Shown: positions 35,005 through 46,839, numbered from the stretch's first letter. The stretch is 64,000 bases of DNA from Varanus komodoensis (GCF_004798865.1 NW_025336087.1:12196686-12260685), one strand, 5' to 3'. Notes: generated by a model not told the origin, from the letters alone. Made by a program: numbers and translations.

Positions 35005-35450
35005 ATAAAACAGAGCGAGTCAGAAGGGGCCTCCCAGGCCATCTAGTCTGACCCCCGGCTCCAGCCGGCTCCGCTCACGACATGCCCACCATCTGGATGT
35101 CCAGCCTGTCCTTGAACACCCGCACCCATGGGGCCTCAATGACCTCTCGTGGAAGCCCATTCCACACCCTCGGGGTCCTGACTGTCAGGAAGTGCTTCCT
35201 GGCATCCAAATGGAACTTTGGCTCCCTGAGCTTTGCTCCATTGGAGCGTGTCCTGCCTTCCTCTGCAGGGGAGAACAAGTCTCTACCCATCTCCATGTGA
35301 CATCCCCTCACATACCTGTATGTCGCCAGCATATCCCCTCTGAGTCTCCTCCAGGCTGAAGAGACCCAGTTCCCTCAGTCTCACCTCATACCCCATCCCC
35401 TGCAAGCCGGTCACCAACCTTGTGGCCCTACACTGCACTGCACTGCTTCA
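35005..35450 (-). pseudogene. CR1 LINE 3' end, reverse, with ORF2 C-terminus
   Basis: On the minus strand an 85-codon frame (35332 to 35075) contains LREPKFHLDARKHFLTVRTP, then RVWNGLPREVIEAPWVRVFK and DRLDIQM. This is the conserved CR1 ORF2 C-terminus ('FF..R....WN.LP..VV.A.....FK..LD'). The plus-strand side shows the reverse tail GGCCATCTAGTCTGACCCCC. Good preservation suggests a younger CR1 subfamily. A short, otherwise similar piece lies at 55449. Confidence 0.85.
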
Positions 35451-35782
35451 TGAAACTATTATGCATCCCAGGAAGCTTGAAGGGAGAGAACTCACCGCAG
35501 ATTATTAATACTACTTCTATTATTTTTTTCATTTCTATACCACCCCACAGCCAAAGCTTTCTGAGCTATATTAGTTTGTAAAGTGCATGTGCTAGGCAAT
35601 GCTTTTATTAAAATTAAGAGAATGTCACATATTATGAATGAATTTCCAAGTTCCTTAGAACTCTTCATCAGACTGGATGTTAAGCAAGAATAGGTCTTTT
35701 TTTTGGAGGGGGGGAGTTGGTTTGATACTGAATGACAAAGCCTGCATTTAGTCATTCTTGAATGCAGAAGATTCCAGACTTT
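35451..35782. other. Non-coding stretch
   Basis: No gene. TTTCTATACCACCCCACAGC at 35533-35552 is a fragment of the LINE-tail family seen at 12625. Confidence 0.5.
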
Positions 35783-35864
35783 CAGTGTAATCCTATATAC
35801 TCAGAAGCCAGTCCCATTGATATCAAAGAGGTTGTCCAAGGTAAAAAGGCATAGGATTAAAGCC
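35783..35864. repeat. Short palindromic element of the TGCAATCCTATGCA family
   Basis: The left end is AGTGTAATCCTATATACTCA and the right end GGCATAGGATTAAAGCC, so the termini are roughly inverted. Interior AGCCAGTCCCATTGATATCA. Related to 11708, 42400 and 46990. Confidence 0.6.
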
Positions 35865-36384
35865 TTAATTGGATTAACTTCTACTAAGTGATAGGCAAGT
35901 TTCAGACCACACCTTAGATTGCTGGAACAAAGAAATGCACAATGGCTGAAAATAACAAATCCAACCTGGAGGTACCTCTAGCTAAATACACAAATTCCTT
36001 GTTAAATACAGAACAGCATTAAAGAGAAACATGGCAGTTTCTATATTAGAAAAGCTGGAAATTAATTTTAGGTAGAATACTAGGTGAAAAGAGCCCATAA
36101 AAGCAAAATTAAACACTAAAAAAATGAAGTTCCATTTTCATATGGCAGAAAACCTTCCTTCTCCAGTTTTAGAATCCCACTTCTGAATTTGGTATTCTTC
36201 AGATGCATCAAAAGCAAAAGCAACTATGTTGCTTCTTAAGAAAAATTCCAAAATCCATGCTCAAGCAACCTTGGACCAACTAAACTGTCACAAAATCATA
36301 AGTAAGCAAGTTCTTCAGAATTCTTCATCAGACCAACGAAGCATAAAATTTATTACACTGAAAAATTTTAGATCTTAAAAGCTC
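35865..36384. other. Non-coding stretch
   Basis: No gene or repeat recognised. Confidence 0.5.
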
Positions 36385-36482
36385 TCTTGCAATGAAGTCC
36401 TCTATTGAGCAGGGGTTTGGACCCAATGGCCTTAACTCTACTATCCTACTGTTGGCCCCTTAAAACTGTACTATGATTCCAG
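36385..36482 (+). repeat. CR1 3' tail
   Basis: TCTATTGAGCAGGGGTTTGG, then CCAATGGCCTTAACTCTACT and ACTATGATTCCAGG match the end of CR1 ('ttgagcaggggttggactagatgacc...tctatgattcta'). Confidence 0.65.
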
Positions 36483-37289
36483 GAATTTCCTTCAGTAAAA
36501 TCATACAGCAATTACATGATCATCCTAGTACAGGAGTTACTCATTAGCTAGTTATCAAATGCTGCCAAAATTACATAACCAATATTTACACTAAGCCAAA
36601 AAATCCAGAACAGAACAAAACAAAACAAAAACGCTCTGAGGAAACCTATAATATTTGTCAAGTGCCAATAGTACACCTGGAAAATACGCGGCTGTCTTTT
36701 TTTCCTTTGAGAAGGAAGGTATTCATTCAAGTAGATTCAGCTGTAAAATCTATGAGAAATCACACAAATGTCATGATATTCAGTGTGGGAACCCTATATT
36801 GTAACCACCACACTCAAGGCCAAGTTACAGGTCTAAGTTCCTAGGCTCTCAAAGGCAAGTCAAGCATGTGCTTAAATTATCCCCCAATGCAATCATAGGC
36901 TTTTAAAGAGCTCCATCTCACTGGGATATGCTCAAAATAGAGTATTATGGGAAATGGCAGATGCTCTTTTAGCATAAGTGGCATACCTTTGCTCTTTCAA
37001 TCCTCAAGTGTACAAGCAGCCTATGAATGTTAAAAGTACATCCTTTATGAATTGTAGCACCATCACAAATTGAGAAGCCCAACTTATCCAGGGCTTGCTA
37101 TAAACTCAAGCATTAATAATATTTAAATAGAAAAGTTATCACAGGTGATCCAACTGAATTGCTACTGAAACTGGCAATTATTCAAGGTAATTCTCTTTAA
37201 ACTACATATTTAACAGTTCTTATTAATTATAGCAGAAATTCATGAACGTCAGGATGATTTAATTCACATCCAGTAAAAGTATGCACTTG
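36483..37289. other. Non-coding stretch
   Basis: No gene or repeat recognised. Confidence 0.5.
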
Positions 37290-37391
37290 GAGTACAATCC
37301 TATGCAGATTTAAAAAGAAGAAAGGCCTACAACTCCCAGCATGCCAGAGACAGTTATACAGTTACTGTCTAAACTAGCATAGAATTGCTCC
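37290..37391. repeat. Palindromic MITE, 102 bp
   Basis: The ends are GAGTACAATCCTATGCAGAT and, inverted, GAGCAATTCTATGCTAGTTT. The centre holds CTACAACTCCCAGCATGCC. It has the same design as 46722: termini of the TGCAATCCTATGCA family around an ACAACTCCCAGCATG core. Confidence 0.7.
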
Positions 37392-40300
37392 TTGATACTG
37401 ATAATTTGCCAGCCAAACCTACACTAAGAAATATTAGTAAGGAACTGTTTATCATATTCATGCATGAGAACAAGCAATTTGCTATAACCTATAACCTGCA
37501 AACTTTATAGTAACTGTCATATATGTGGGTGTACATACTTGTTTTGTTCATTTTAATTTCAAAACCCACCATGAATATTTTGCTGAAAGACAGGCTACAA
37601 ATGTGAAAATAATTTATAAAATACATTTAATGGGCACGAGAAAAACTGTAAGAACTGCAAACCTTTTGCAGAGCGCAAAACAGGAGGAGGAAAAAAGAGG
37701 CTGCCATCTCTCTCAGGAAAAGGCAAACTCTGGGCTATTCAGAAATATCCCTTCTGATTCTTTCTACCCCCAGAAAACCCCATCCCATTCACCCACCTTC
37801 CTTCACTGTTCTTCCACAAATACAAATTGGGCAACTTTCCAGTCTGTGGAAGAAGCAAACTATACCCAGACCTATTTCTATTTCCTAAACACGTAGGAAA
37901 TGTCATGTCTGAGTAACAGCCCTGCAAACAAAAAAATAAAGAACGAAAGAAGACTATAAAGTAGGACAGAATACTAATCTAGATCTCATCTCTCTAAAAT
38001 ACCACCTTTCTACATGAAAGGAAACATTTTGTGAGGTGGAACAGACATTTGAACTCTGACATTCCATGCAGTTTGAAATTATACAGCTCAGACACAGCTT
38101 TACCATCTCAGTGAGAATAAGGCCATCATGTTACTGATTTTACCCGCCCAAAAGATGATTCAGGCGCAACATTACAGGACTACTTTCCTTTATAGAAGGA
38201 CACAGCAGAGATTAGACTTTTTCTTTACTAGGGTCTACAAATTTTGGCTTGCCTTCTCAAATATCATAGTCAACAGACACCCCCAAACCTTCTCCAGCTG
38301 AAGAGGATGCCCAGCATCACCTTGACATGAGGACTAGAGACACTCAGGCACTGGGGCAATCTTTTGTCTCACCATCATGCTTGTGAATGGATCTGGAGTT
38401 TATTTATGTATCCCTATTTAACTTCTTTTAACAGTCAACCTTGGTAATCAAATGCCTATCAGCTGGGAAGCAAAACGTACTACCCCAAAAGAAGGTTGTG
38501 CTTTTTACATACCAAAAGGATGCCCTATTATAAAACAGCTTTGATAGTTGTAAAAAAAATCCTTGCAGGATCTATGGAAGTACAACAGTAGAGAAATAAG
38601 GAAACATGAATGTAATTCATTCCAATGTCCAAACAAGAAGCTTACACATTTCATATTAAGACAAAAACAGGAACTATCATTTCTGCTGTTATTTTTTGTC
38701 TGATGAGGATACTATCCAGTTGCAGCTAAAATCCTGGATTTCTCCATTAATTTCTATAAGGAGCTATCACTCTGGAGCTAGAAGAGAGAAAAAGGCAGAA
38801 CCAGAGGAAGCTAATACATGCCAAATTGTTATAACTACAAAAATCTAAAGCAGAAGGCAGATAAACCATGGTTTGTTGAAAGTTTGGGAAACCCGTCCCC
38901 CAAGACAGTGGAAGAAGGGGAAAGAGAAATTGACCTGTTTATGTTCTTCAACACATCCTGCAGGTAATCATTTGAATGAAAAAAGCATGCCATAAAAGAG
39001 AAAAACTGTGCTTCTCTATTATATCCCCATTTTACTTATTTTACTAACTACAAAGAGCAATGGGCAGTGTTCATGGGTTTTCCTTCCACTTTATCTTCAC
39101 CACAACTCTATGAGTTAGCGTAGGCTGGGAAATACTCAATGAGGATTAGAATATAAGTTTATGAAATAGAAAAATAATGAGGAGGAGGAACAGAAAGAGA
39201 AGCATCTCTGATCTGATCTTGTACTGCACCTTAGAATTGCTCCAAGGACCTATGGGGGGTGGGCAGGGATACTCACCTCTTCCATTCCAAGCTGTAGGTG
39301 GTCCTAGACTCACAATTCACTATGACGTAGGGATAGAGGATACTTGCTACAGCAAGTGAATTTTCAAGAATGCTAAGAAGACAGCACTCCCGCAGTGCTA
39401 GCCTGCAAAGTAACATCAGTTCTGCCAAATACAGGCAACACTTAATAGGGGCCTCCCCAAATGGTTTTTGCTACTGGGTGCAAAAACAGAGCTCTGTTGC
39501 TGGCTACCATGCAAATGTGTTCTCCCTGCCACATCGTGCCAGCTCCACCCAAACTGGCTGTAGCCACAGTCTGACAGGCCATTGAAAAAATGTGTTGCAG
39601 AGAACATTGGCCATTGAGGAATCATCAGTGGCTTCCAGTGGTTGAAAGCCAACTGTCCATCCACTGTTGCAATGGCATCTTCCAGCAGGGGATGCCTTAG
39701 CCCGCCCACCACCCTGAGCATGCTACACTTTCCCCAGATCTGATCTGGATGATTGGTGACACTTCTGGAACACACTGGGAGAACATGCAGCAGGGAGAAG
39801 AGAAAGAGAAACTTTGCCTCTTAGTCTGGAATTGTCATTCGCTCAACTGATCTCAAGCAATCAAGTACACAATAAACCCATTTAACAATACAGACTAATT
39901 TTGATCTCTCACAGGAAAAAAAACACACTTTGAAAGTAAAATGCATATTATGAAGTAGGCTCTTATGAACAATCACCCAATAAATTGACCTCAGATGCTA
40001 CACCATTTTAAAACTCTGTTAGTAACTTCACAGTCAGAATGGTTCAAAGCATTGTAATTTACAAAGCCCATATCCATGTGGAATTATAATTTCTCTAGAT
40101 AAACTCTTGTATTTATAATACTTTTTATATAAACTCAAGTAAAGGCAGTTGAAAAAATCTTGCAGCCCTACAGCTTTCAAATACAGAACAAGTCAGCTCA
40201 AGTCCTATTGATATCTGACAGCAAAAGATCCTACTTCACAAGTAACATAAAGCATGAGTCAAACAGAGCTAATTAGCAGAAATAAATTATTGGTAATGTT

Positions 40301-41040
40301 CCAGTGAAACGATACAAAATTTAAGAACTCAAGAAGTTTCACTTTAAGTCTCATATCCTCTGACTCTGCATGCAATGCAAGGAGTTGCATGAGAGAGGTA
40401 CACCTGCCAGTGCGCCAGGACTGGACACTACGTCTTACTCTACATATTGTCATGTAACACTAGGATAACCCTTTGCCTCAGTTCCGTTTTGCCATACATG
40501 AGACGTTAACTGCCAACATTCATAAAGCCCAACTGATTACTTTAGAAGAACAGCAATCTAACTTTAAGATTACCCATCTTGCTTGCAAGTACAAAATCCA
40601 TCAGAAGCTGTATCAAGAAATAGTTTTTCTGTTCATTTTTTTTAACCCCCAACATGGTAAAACTCAGCCATTTTAAGCTGTAAAATTGGTATATTTCCTT
40701 ATGTGTGTCAGCACATATTTCTCACATGACTGGAGGAGGGAAAATAAAATTACAAGAAAATGAGGTGCAAATTCAGAAAGACTGGCAAAGGCAAGATGTT
40801 ACTTTGAGTTTAGTTAGCTTCTTTCATGATCACATGACATATTAAACAGCATTCACTTTGTAGGCTCTTTATTAGTTTACTCAATTACTGCAGGATTCTG
40901 TCTTTATATACCAGTTTATTACCATGACCAATACTATGAATAGTATTCCGTACACCTGAAACTGAGGCTCAGCTAAAATCTGCTCTTGAAACTACTTCCG
41001 TAGCTTGCCTTTGCCAAAGAAGAACAACTGTTTCCTCTGT
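37392..41040. other. Non-coding stretch
   Basis: No gene is seen over this 3.6 kb. A GC-richer patch at 39440-39790 carries a minus-strand 119-codon ORF without domain features. A weak reverse SINE-like stretch lies near 39040-39150. If a minus-strand gene starts at 43.2 kb, this would be first-intron sequence. Confidence 0.45.
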
Positions 41041-42114
41041 TATCGCCTTTATGTTACTATCACTCTCAGAAAGGTACATCTTTTTTCAAACCACTTCCTG
41101 GCTCAGTCTAAAGGAGGACTCTGAACTTTTGCCATGGACGCAGAAGGCTTTTTTCTTAAGCAATTATTGCCAGACAAAAAGAGCATGCACTTCAGCCAAA
41201 CTCCTAGATTTTTGGGGGACATCAACAGTGGGACAAGCTGGTAAAACTCAGGTTTTCGTGGGGCAAAAGGAGGAAGTGGGGTTATTACTCTATCTCTGGC
41301 ATGCCTTTTTCTGTTTTCTGAGGGAGTTTTTGGCAACTCTTAATAAGGTTGCAAAAGTCCAGCGAAGTACACAGTAGTTTGTCTAATCAAAAAGCTTTGA
41401 AGAAAGTTGACATGCCTGAACTGTGGGATTAGCAAGAGAACACTAGAGAGGCAAGGTCCTTGCCAGAAGGTGACTGACTTATTCTTTGTCTGATGCCGTA
41501 CATATAAAAATAAGCCATTTGGATGTTTCCTCAGAAAGGGACACCTGAGGCCTAGAGTCAAAGCTAGGAATACACCATATGCTTTGGCATCCATACTTCC
41601 ATTGGAGGCTCACTTTAAGCAAAGCAAGCAAGTAGAATTTTAATGCTGACTTCTTAGAACTTTTAAGTGTCCTTTCAAACTCTTCCAGGAGAAGGATATG
41701 GAACAGCACAAGGAATGGGAGTGGTCAGAGTACACAGAACTTGCCCACTGCAAATATCACAAATTCAGTTCCATATGCAAGGGTGGTGTGGTAAACAGCT
41801 GCAACAATGGGCAAGCCCACACGGAAGCCTCAGAGCGGTTAACTGTCAAGACTCCTCCCTGCCAAGGAGCCCTAGAAATTATAGCTGTGAGGCAGCATCA
41901 AGACTCTGACTCTGCAATCTCAGCACACTCCCAATACTAAAGTTCAAAGGAGAAAAGTCTGTCATTGAAGACAAGGGCTAGTTTTCGTTTGCAAATCTAA
42001 TCAGATAGAAAGGTGCAAGTATCTTTGATAAAAGGTGTAGGTTCCCAGCCCCTCCAAGGTCAAATGAATAGGGACTTTCTTTGCTTTAGCATAAAGTGTT
42101 AGGACTGGGTGAGA
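41041..42114. other. Non-coding stretch
   Basis: Short ORFs on both strands at 41051-41940 do not show domains. Near 41865-41895 the phrase GGAGCCCTAGAAATTATAGC resembles a piece of another 'ggagccctgggaattgtag' MITE. Confidence 0.45.
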
Positions 42115-42190
42115 AACATGAAGCCTTCCAAATGTTATTGGACTGCAAGTCCCATCAGTTAACACAACTCCCATCAACATAGCCAATGAT
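42115..42190. repeat. Inverted-repeat MITE fragment
   Basis: GAAGCCTTCCAAATGTTATT, GGACTGCAAGTCCCATCAG, CCAATGATGATGG. Family as at 804 and 44303. Confidence 0.5.
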
Positions 42191-42399
42191 GATGGAGGAT
42201 GGAAATGGCAGCCCAACAACACCTGTAGCGCCACACATTCTCCACCCTTTTCCATCCGAGGGGGAATTGAGAGACCAGGAGACAAAGAAAAACTTTCAAT
42301 AAATAAAAATATATAGGTTTGCATACTCTATTGCACGGAACCTCAACTAGCATAACTTTTCTGTTTGACATTGTGCAGCTCTAAGGGAAATGACAGTTT

Positions 42400-42475
42400 G
42401 AGGCTGCAATCCTACACTCGTTTGGGCATAATTTCCCCTTAACTCAATGAAGCTTACTTCTGAGGTAGACATATA
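42400..42475. repeat. Fragment of the TGCAATCCTATGCA family
   Basis: GGCTGCAATCCTACACTCGT, then CTTAACTCAATGAAGCTTAC and TTCTGAGGTAGACAT. The right terminus is lost. Confidence 0.6.
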
Positions 42476-43149
42476 TAAAACAGCAGCGCCCTACGTAGCA
42501 GCTCTTAGGACTTTCTCCAAAGTAGGTGCACAGATAGACTATTTCTCACAAATGAGTAAATAAGTATGGGATTGGTTTCTCGGTTCACAGAAGCCCTACA
42601 CTACAAAACAGCAGCTCCGCTTCGACAGGCCTTTCCCTTCCGATACACATTTCTGTGGAAAGGCGATGTCAGCAACAGGATTCCTCAAAAAGGAAGCAGA
42701 TTCTCTTTCCGAAAGAAAACCTGCTTGCTTGTCGAGAGATTACCGGGGCCCTCCAGACACCTGTGCCGCCCTCCTGCTTGCGACACCTCGGCCCGCGGAC
42801 ACTTCCTGCAGTGTCTGTGGAGGAAGCGGGGTGGGGGGTGGGGGGTGGAGAAACCCATCCGGGAAGCTACTCAGGTAAACAGCAGCTTTTCTCCAGCGAC
42901 AGGTGTTTCCCCTCGTCGCCATCACAAACAGCGCCCCCAAGGACACCGCTGGCCCTCGCGCACACGTGTCCTTCTGCGAGGCAGGGCAGCCTCGGCACCG
43001 CCCCCCCCCCGCCCGACCCCCCAGGAAGCCGAAGAGCGGGGCGGGGGAGTGCGAAAAAAGGTGCTCCATCTTGGCCCAAGCTCAAGCTCAGGCTCCGGAC
43101 TTGGCGAAGAGCGGGCGAGACCAGAAGTCCGCGCCAGTGTTCAACTTAC

Positions 43150-43201
43150 AGCCATAGCGGGGTCTCTGCAAGGCCGGCGAGGAGGGCTCCTCATAATGCA
43201 T
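43150..43201 (-). CDS. Candidate first coding exon of an unidentified gene
   Basis: On the minus strand, ATG at 43201 (A at -3) begins MHYEEPSSPALQRPRYG and runs into GGCT|GTAAGT, a strong donor with GT at 43149-43148. The exon would contribute 17 codons plus one base (phase 1). The frame is open upstream to an earlier ATG at 43315, which would add 38 residues rich in Ala and Gly; the lower ATG is preferred because upstream sequence has UTR-like composition. The transcription start would lie higher, within the island. I do not recognise the peptide, and no following exon was found in the 43 kb downstream, which would imply a long first intron or no gene in this direction. The peptide is short, so chance cannot be excluded. 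Confidence 0.4.
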
Positions 43202-43409
43202 TCTCCCGCGGGGTGAGGGGGAGCCGGCAGCCGCCTCGGCGCTCACAAACTTCGCGGAGCCGCCAGCCGCGGTAATCCCTGCTCCGGGAGCGCCGCTGCA
43301 AACGCGCGGGCGCACACGCCCCCCGCCGCCGCCGCGCGCACAGGGTCCGCGGGTCCGCTCCTCCTCCGCCGCTGGGGCCGCTGCAATCCCAAGGCAGACT
43401 CGCTCGGAG

Positions 43410-43433
43410 CGGTCGGTCGGTCGGTCGGTCGGT
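43410..43433. repeat. (CGGT)6 microsatellite
   Basis: Six perfect CGGT units inside the CpG island, probably in the 5' untranslated zone of the minus-strand transcript. Confidence 0.95.
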
Positions 43434-43920
43434 CTCCAGCAGTCGCTCGCTGCGAAGCAAGCCTGGGCTGCGCGCGCCTCGCTGCTGACGAGCGCAGAAG
43501 TTCGGGGCAGGCTGGAGGGCGGCTCTTCTCGCCTTCGCCGTTCCCTCCCCCTCTCGGATTCGCGCCCGAGAGTCGCCTTTTACCTGGCCGCCTTACCCGC
43601 AGCGCTCTCTCGGGCCGGGGGGCGGCAGCACTCCCAGCTGCGCGGGGAAGGGCAAGAGCTGCTCCTTGCGCGCGCTCGGATCCGTCTTGGGCGCCGCCGC
43701 CGCCGCCAGAGTGGACTCTGCACCCACTCCGCGCGCGGTTCCTCTTTCTTTCCTCTCCTCCCAGTCGCTCCCCGGCCCCGTTATTCCGAGGGGCGGGGAG
43801 GGGGATTGGCTGCTCGGCAGCGACCCCTGTCGCCTGCTACGGAGGGTGATGAGGCCGCTGGGGGGCCGAGCCCCCTCCCTACCTCGGCGCCCACTTTGTA
43901 TATACGACTCCCGAGGAAGG

Positions 43921-44302
43921 CCTCAGGGGATGCTTCCAGCTGGGGAGGGGACTCTAAGGCTGGGGCAGTGTTGTTTTGTTTGGGGTTTTCTGTGGGGCTG
44001 CTTTGCTGAGTTTCCTCGCCACAACCCCGGCGTGTGGCTTGTGAGGCTGCAGAGCAGAGTATTTTTGAAAGAGCAAACGCGCACACGTAAGGAAGGAAAC
44101 AAAAGACCGAGCTGCTTCATCCTATTTCTGTCCCAGGCAGTTGCTCGGTTACGCCGAGCGCCTCCTTCCCTCCAAAGCCGCTTCGCCAATGAGCACCTCC
44201 TTCCAGAAATAAAAGTTATTTCCAGCGAGAAACGCACCTTGTTCACGTGACTGAGGCTGTTACGGCACGCTTGTGTCAAGGGCTCAACTGATTGATAATA
44301 AG
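43921..44302. other. CpG island shoulder, non-coding
   Basis: The 194-codon plus-strand ORF at 43666-44250 crosses the island edge and is explained by GC-rich, stop-poor sequence. No domain was seen. Confidence 0.5.
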
Positions 44303-44428
44303 ATCTAGGCAGCCTTCCCCCACCCAGTTGCTCCCAGCTGTTGGATTACAACCTCCATCATGCTGGCTAGGGTTGATGTGGCTGTAGTCCAACGCTACTG
44401 GAGGGTACCAGATTGGGGAGACTGGACT
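44303..44428. repeat. Inverted-repeat MITE, nearly complete
   Basis: Left arm AGGCAGCCTTCCCCCACCCA and TTGGATTACAACCTCCATCA, centre CATGCTGGCTAGGGTTGATG, right arm GGCTGTAGTCCAACGCTACT and GGAGGGTACCAGATTGGGGA. Best complete example of this family in the window. The duplication is not discernible. Confidence 0.75.
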
Positions 44429-45769
44429 GTAGCATTCCTGAACATGCACAGATATCCCTTCCTTTGTTGCTAAGCAAATCCTTGCTTATCAGGCGGAGGG
44501 GCACATTGAAGCACATTGTGTATTTACTTAAGAGTAAATATGTTCTTAGTAGACAAAATTAAATCCAGACCAGAAATCTGGAGCTGTGGTTTCCAGGCTA
44601 CACTGTTACTTTTGTGTAAGAATGAAGCACACTGGTTTACTCTTTTAGAAAATATGAATATGCAGTTCTGTATCTGAAATAAATTTTTACATGTGAATAG
44701 GTACTAATGGCTCCAACTTTTCAACATAACCTGTGAGCATGACCTGAGACTAGGTATAAAGAATACAAAAGTGTCCCTATTATCTCTGTATTGTTTGCAG
44801 TTGGACTCCATGACTCACTGTTTCTTAAGGAAAATAAAGGCTTCACTATTGATTGCCAGGCTTTGACCTTCATGTACTAGCAGCCATAAAAGGCTGCCTT
44901 CTCTCAGAAGTTTGTAAAAAATCAAATATTGACTGCAGAACAGTACAACTTAAGCAACTTGTGAACTGTAGCCCAATTCAACAGAACAAGCAAAAACAAC
45001 AGTGCATGGATTTGTGAGTTTCTAGTATAATAACAACAGCAAACTCTCAGTGCAATGCTTTATCCATAATCAAGCTTTCCCCCTTTTTAGAAGACAGTTT
45101 GCACAAGCTACGCAACCTGCCCAGAGCCCTCTAAACTAGTTTGCTTCCTCAGGTGTGATGAAGACATTCTCCCATCATCAGTGTTGAAGGAAAATTCAAC
45201 TGCCAATCCACTTGGCTTCTGGTAGGTTTGCTGTCTCATTCTTTGCCTCAGGCAGCAGTTGACCCTGAAGACATTAAAGCAGCCTGGCACACTCAAAAGC
45301 TGGAATGAGTAGAACTGAGGAAATATAGAAGAAAAGTGAAAAGAGAGAAAGAAGAGCCAACACATGGCATATATTATCATAAGTTCAATAAGTTGTTGAC
45401 AAAAGACATTCCCTAAGTAACTTCTGCAAAGTAGTACTCAAGAAAAGTTCAGTTGGAAAGACCTGAATCATCAGTCCAAGAATAGGACAGCACAAATACA
45501 TTTGAAAACAAGAAAAACAAGACAGATGATGAAACAAGAGTGCAAAATGTGCATCTAGTTGCCACCACCCAACATTTCCTCTGTTGACTTAATTTTCATA
45601 AATACCTTCTGTGGTAGTTTTAGATTGGACCAAATATTCTAAACATTTTGTTCTTCATTCTGATCTTGATTCAATATAAACTCAGCAAATCTCAAACTCT
45701 GAAATATCTAGAATTGATATAGTATGCCTGGTTCATTTTCAAATAGTAGCATTTTTAAACCAGAGATGA
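44429..45769. other. Non-coding stretch
   Basis: No gene or repeat recognised. Confidence 0.5.
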
Positions 45770-45842
45770 ATTTTGTAAGCCATCCTGAGCGCTTGAAGCG
45801 ATAGGATGGGGTATAAATGCATGTAATAAATAATAAATTACC
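45770..45842 (+). repeat. LINE 3' tail
   Basis: TTTTGTAAGCCATCCTGAGC, then GATGGGGTATAAATGCATGT and AATAAATAATAAA, the usual L2/CR1-like tail. Confidence 0.65.
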
Positions 45843-46721
45843 ATATGTATATAATTGATTTAATCACATACATATAACCAATAGCTGACATATCACTTGT
45901 AAGATACTTCTATGAAAAATTTCCAATGCCATTATTAAAGGAATGTTTCAAAATTAGAATGGTCATGCTTCTCATTTTCAGAAATATTATGAAACACAGA
46001 AAGCGGAACTGAAAATATGTTTATAACGACACAGCGCAAACCACATCACATTATTTAAACATAGTTTTAAATACAAGCTGTAGGTCTTCTTCATCATTCC
46101 ATGTTTCTTCTCTGCAACACAAGAGATTTTGCATGTGGAAGGCCACTGTTGTTTGGAATTCCTGAGTAGCTTAACCAGGAGTGACGCAAATACATGTAGT
46201 TGATTAGAAAAGCTTGTTGTTGAAGTAACTCCATTAATGTTGTTCTTGCAGTTACAATGCACTTATTTAATTGGTAAATCATGTGCTACATTTAGATCCA
46301 AGGAAAGGAAAGTTCCTTCTGCCTTCAAGTGGAAAGAGACTGGAATGCTTTGCTTGAGTTTTTATGTAAAGAAACAAACTATGATTTGTAACTCAAAGGC
46401 CACTTATTTGCTGAAGGGTCAGGCAACTGCTTCTTGGGTGTGGCAGTTCTGTGTCAGTGTAAGAAGAAGGCCTTCAAAAATTTGAGGGAAATCTGAGATC
46501 ATTTTCAGCCACCAGATAATTAGAGTTAAGGGCATAGGACTGGGTAGCTCTTGCAACACAAATAATTGTGCAAACTAATTAGTTCATTTTATAGTAAAAA
46601 TGCCATTGTTAAGAATACAATTTTGTGCAGATATATTAGATATTAGGTAGCAAGTCATTTTGCATTTGCTAATTTCTGATTACACATGCAGTCCTGCAAT
46701 GAAGATCTAGCAATTCTACAG
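45843..46721. other. Non-coding stretch
   Basis: No gene or repeat recognised. Confidence 0.5.
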
Positions 46722-46839
46722 GAGCAATCCTATGCATATTTGGACAGAAAAAAATCCTACAATTCCAGCATGGTCGGCTGGGGAAATGCTGGGAGTTGTA
46801 GGACATGTTTCTGTCTATACATGCATAGGATTGCACCTC
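46722..46839. repeat. Palindromic MITE, 118 bp
   Basis: Ends GAGCAATCCTATGCATATTT and, inverted, GAGGTGCAATCCTATGCATG. Inner arms are TCCTACAATTCCAGCATG and, inverted, TCCTACAACTCCCAGCAT around a GGTCGGCTGGGG centre. The whole element can fold into one long hairpin. Confidence 0.8.

Larger units (their letters stand above)
42700..43920. promoter_or_regulatory. CpG island promoter
   Basis: Composition changes sharply from A+T-rich to very GC-rich with dense CpG, unlike anywhere else in the window. Elements seen: a GC box GGGGCGGGGAG at 43790-43800, a reverse CCAAT box (ATTGG, 43805-43809), and a palindromic GTATATAC at 43898-43905 that could act as a TATA-like element in either direction. Splice-donor-like sites on the minus strand lie at 43149/43148, 43083-range excluded, 43583/43582 (AG|GTAAAA) and 43596/43595 (CGG|GTAAGG). 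This favours a minus-strand gene with possible alternative first exons. A plus-strand or bidirectional promoter is not excluded: ACAC|GTAAGG occurs on the plus strand at about 44088. A tract of six CGGT units lies at 43410-43433. Confidence 0.85.

Noticed and set aside
42566-43275. Overlapping 206-216-codon ORFs on the plus strand
   Set aside because: Both run through the CpG island in different frames, Pro/Arg/Gly-rich, as expected from composition alone.
43666-44250. 194-codon plus-strand ORF at the CpG island edge
   Set aside because: High GC gives few stops; no domain, poor continuity of composition, and the best exon signals are on the other strand.
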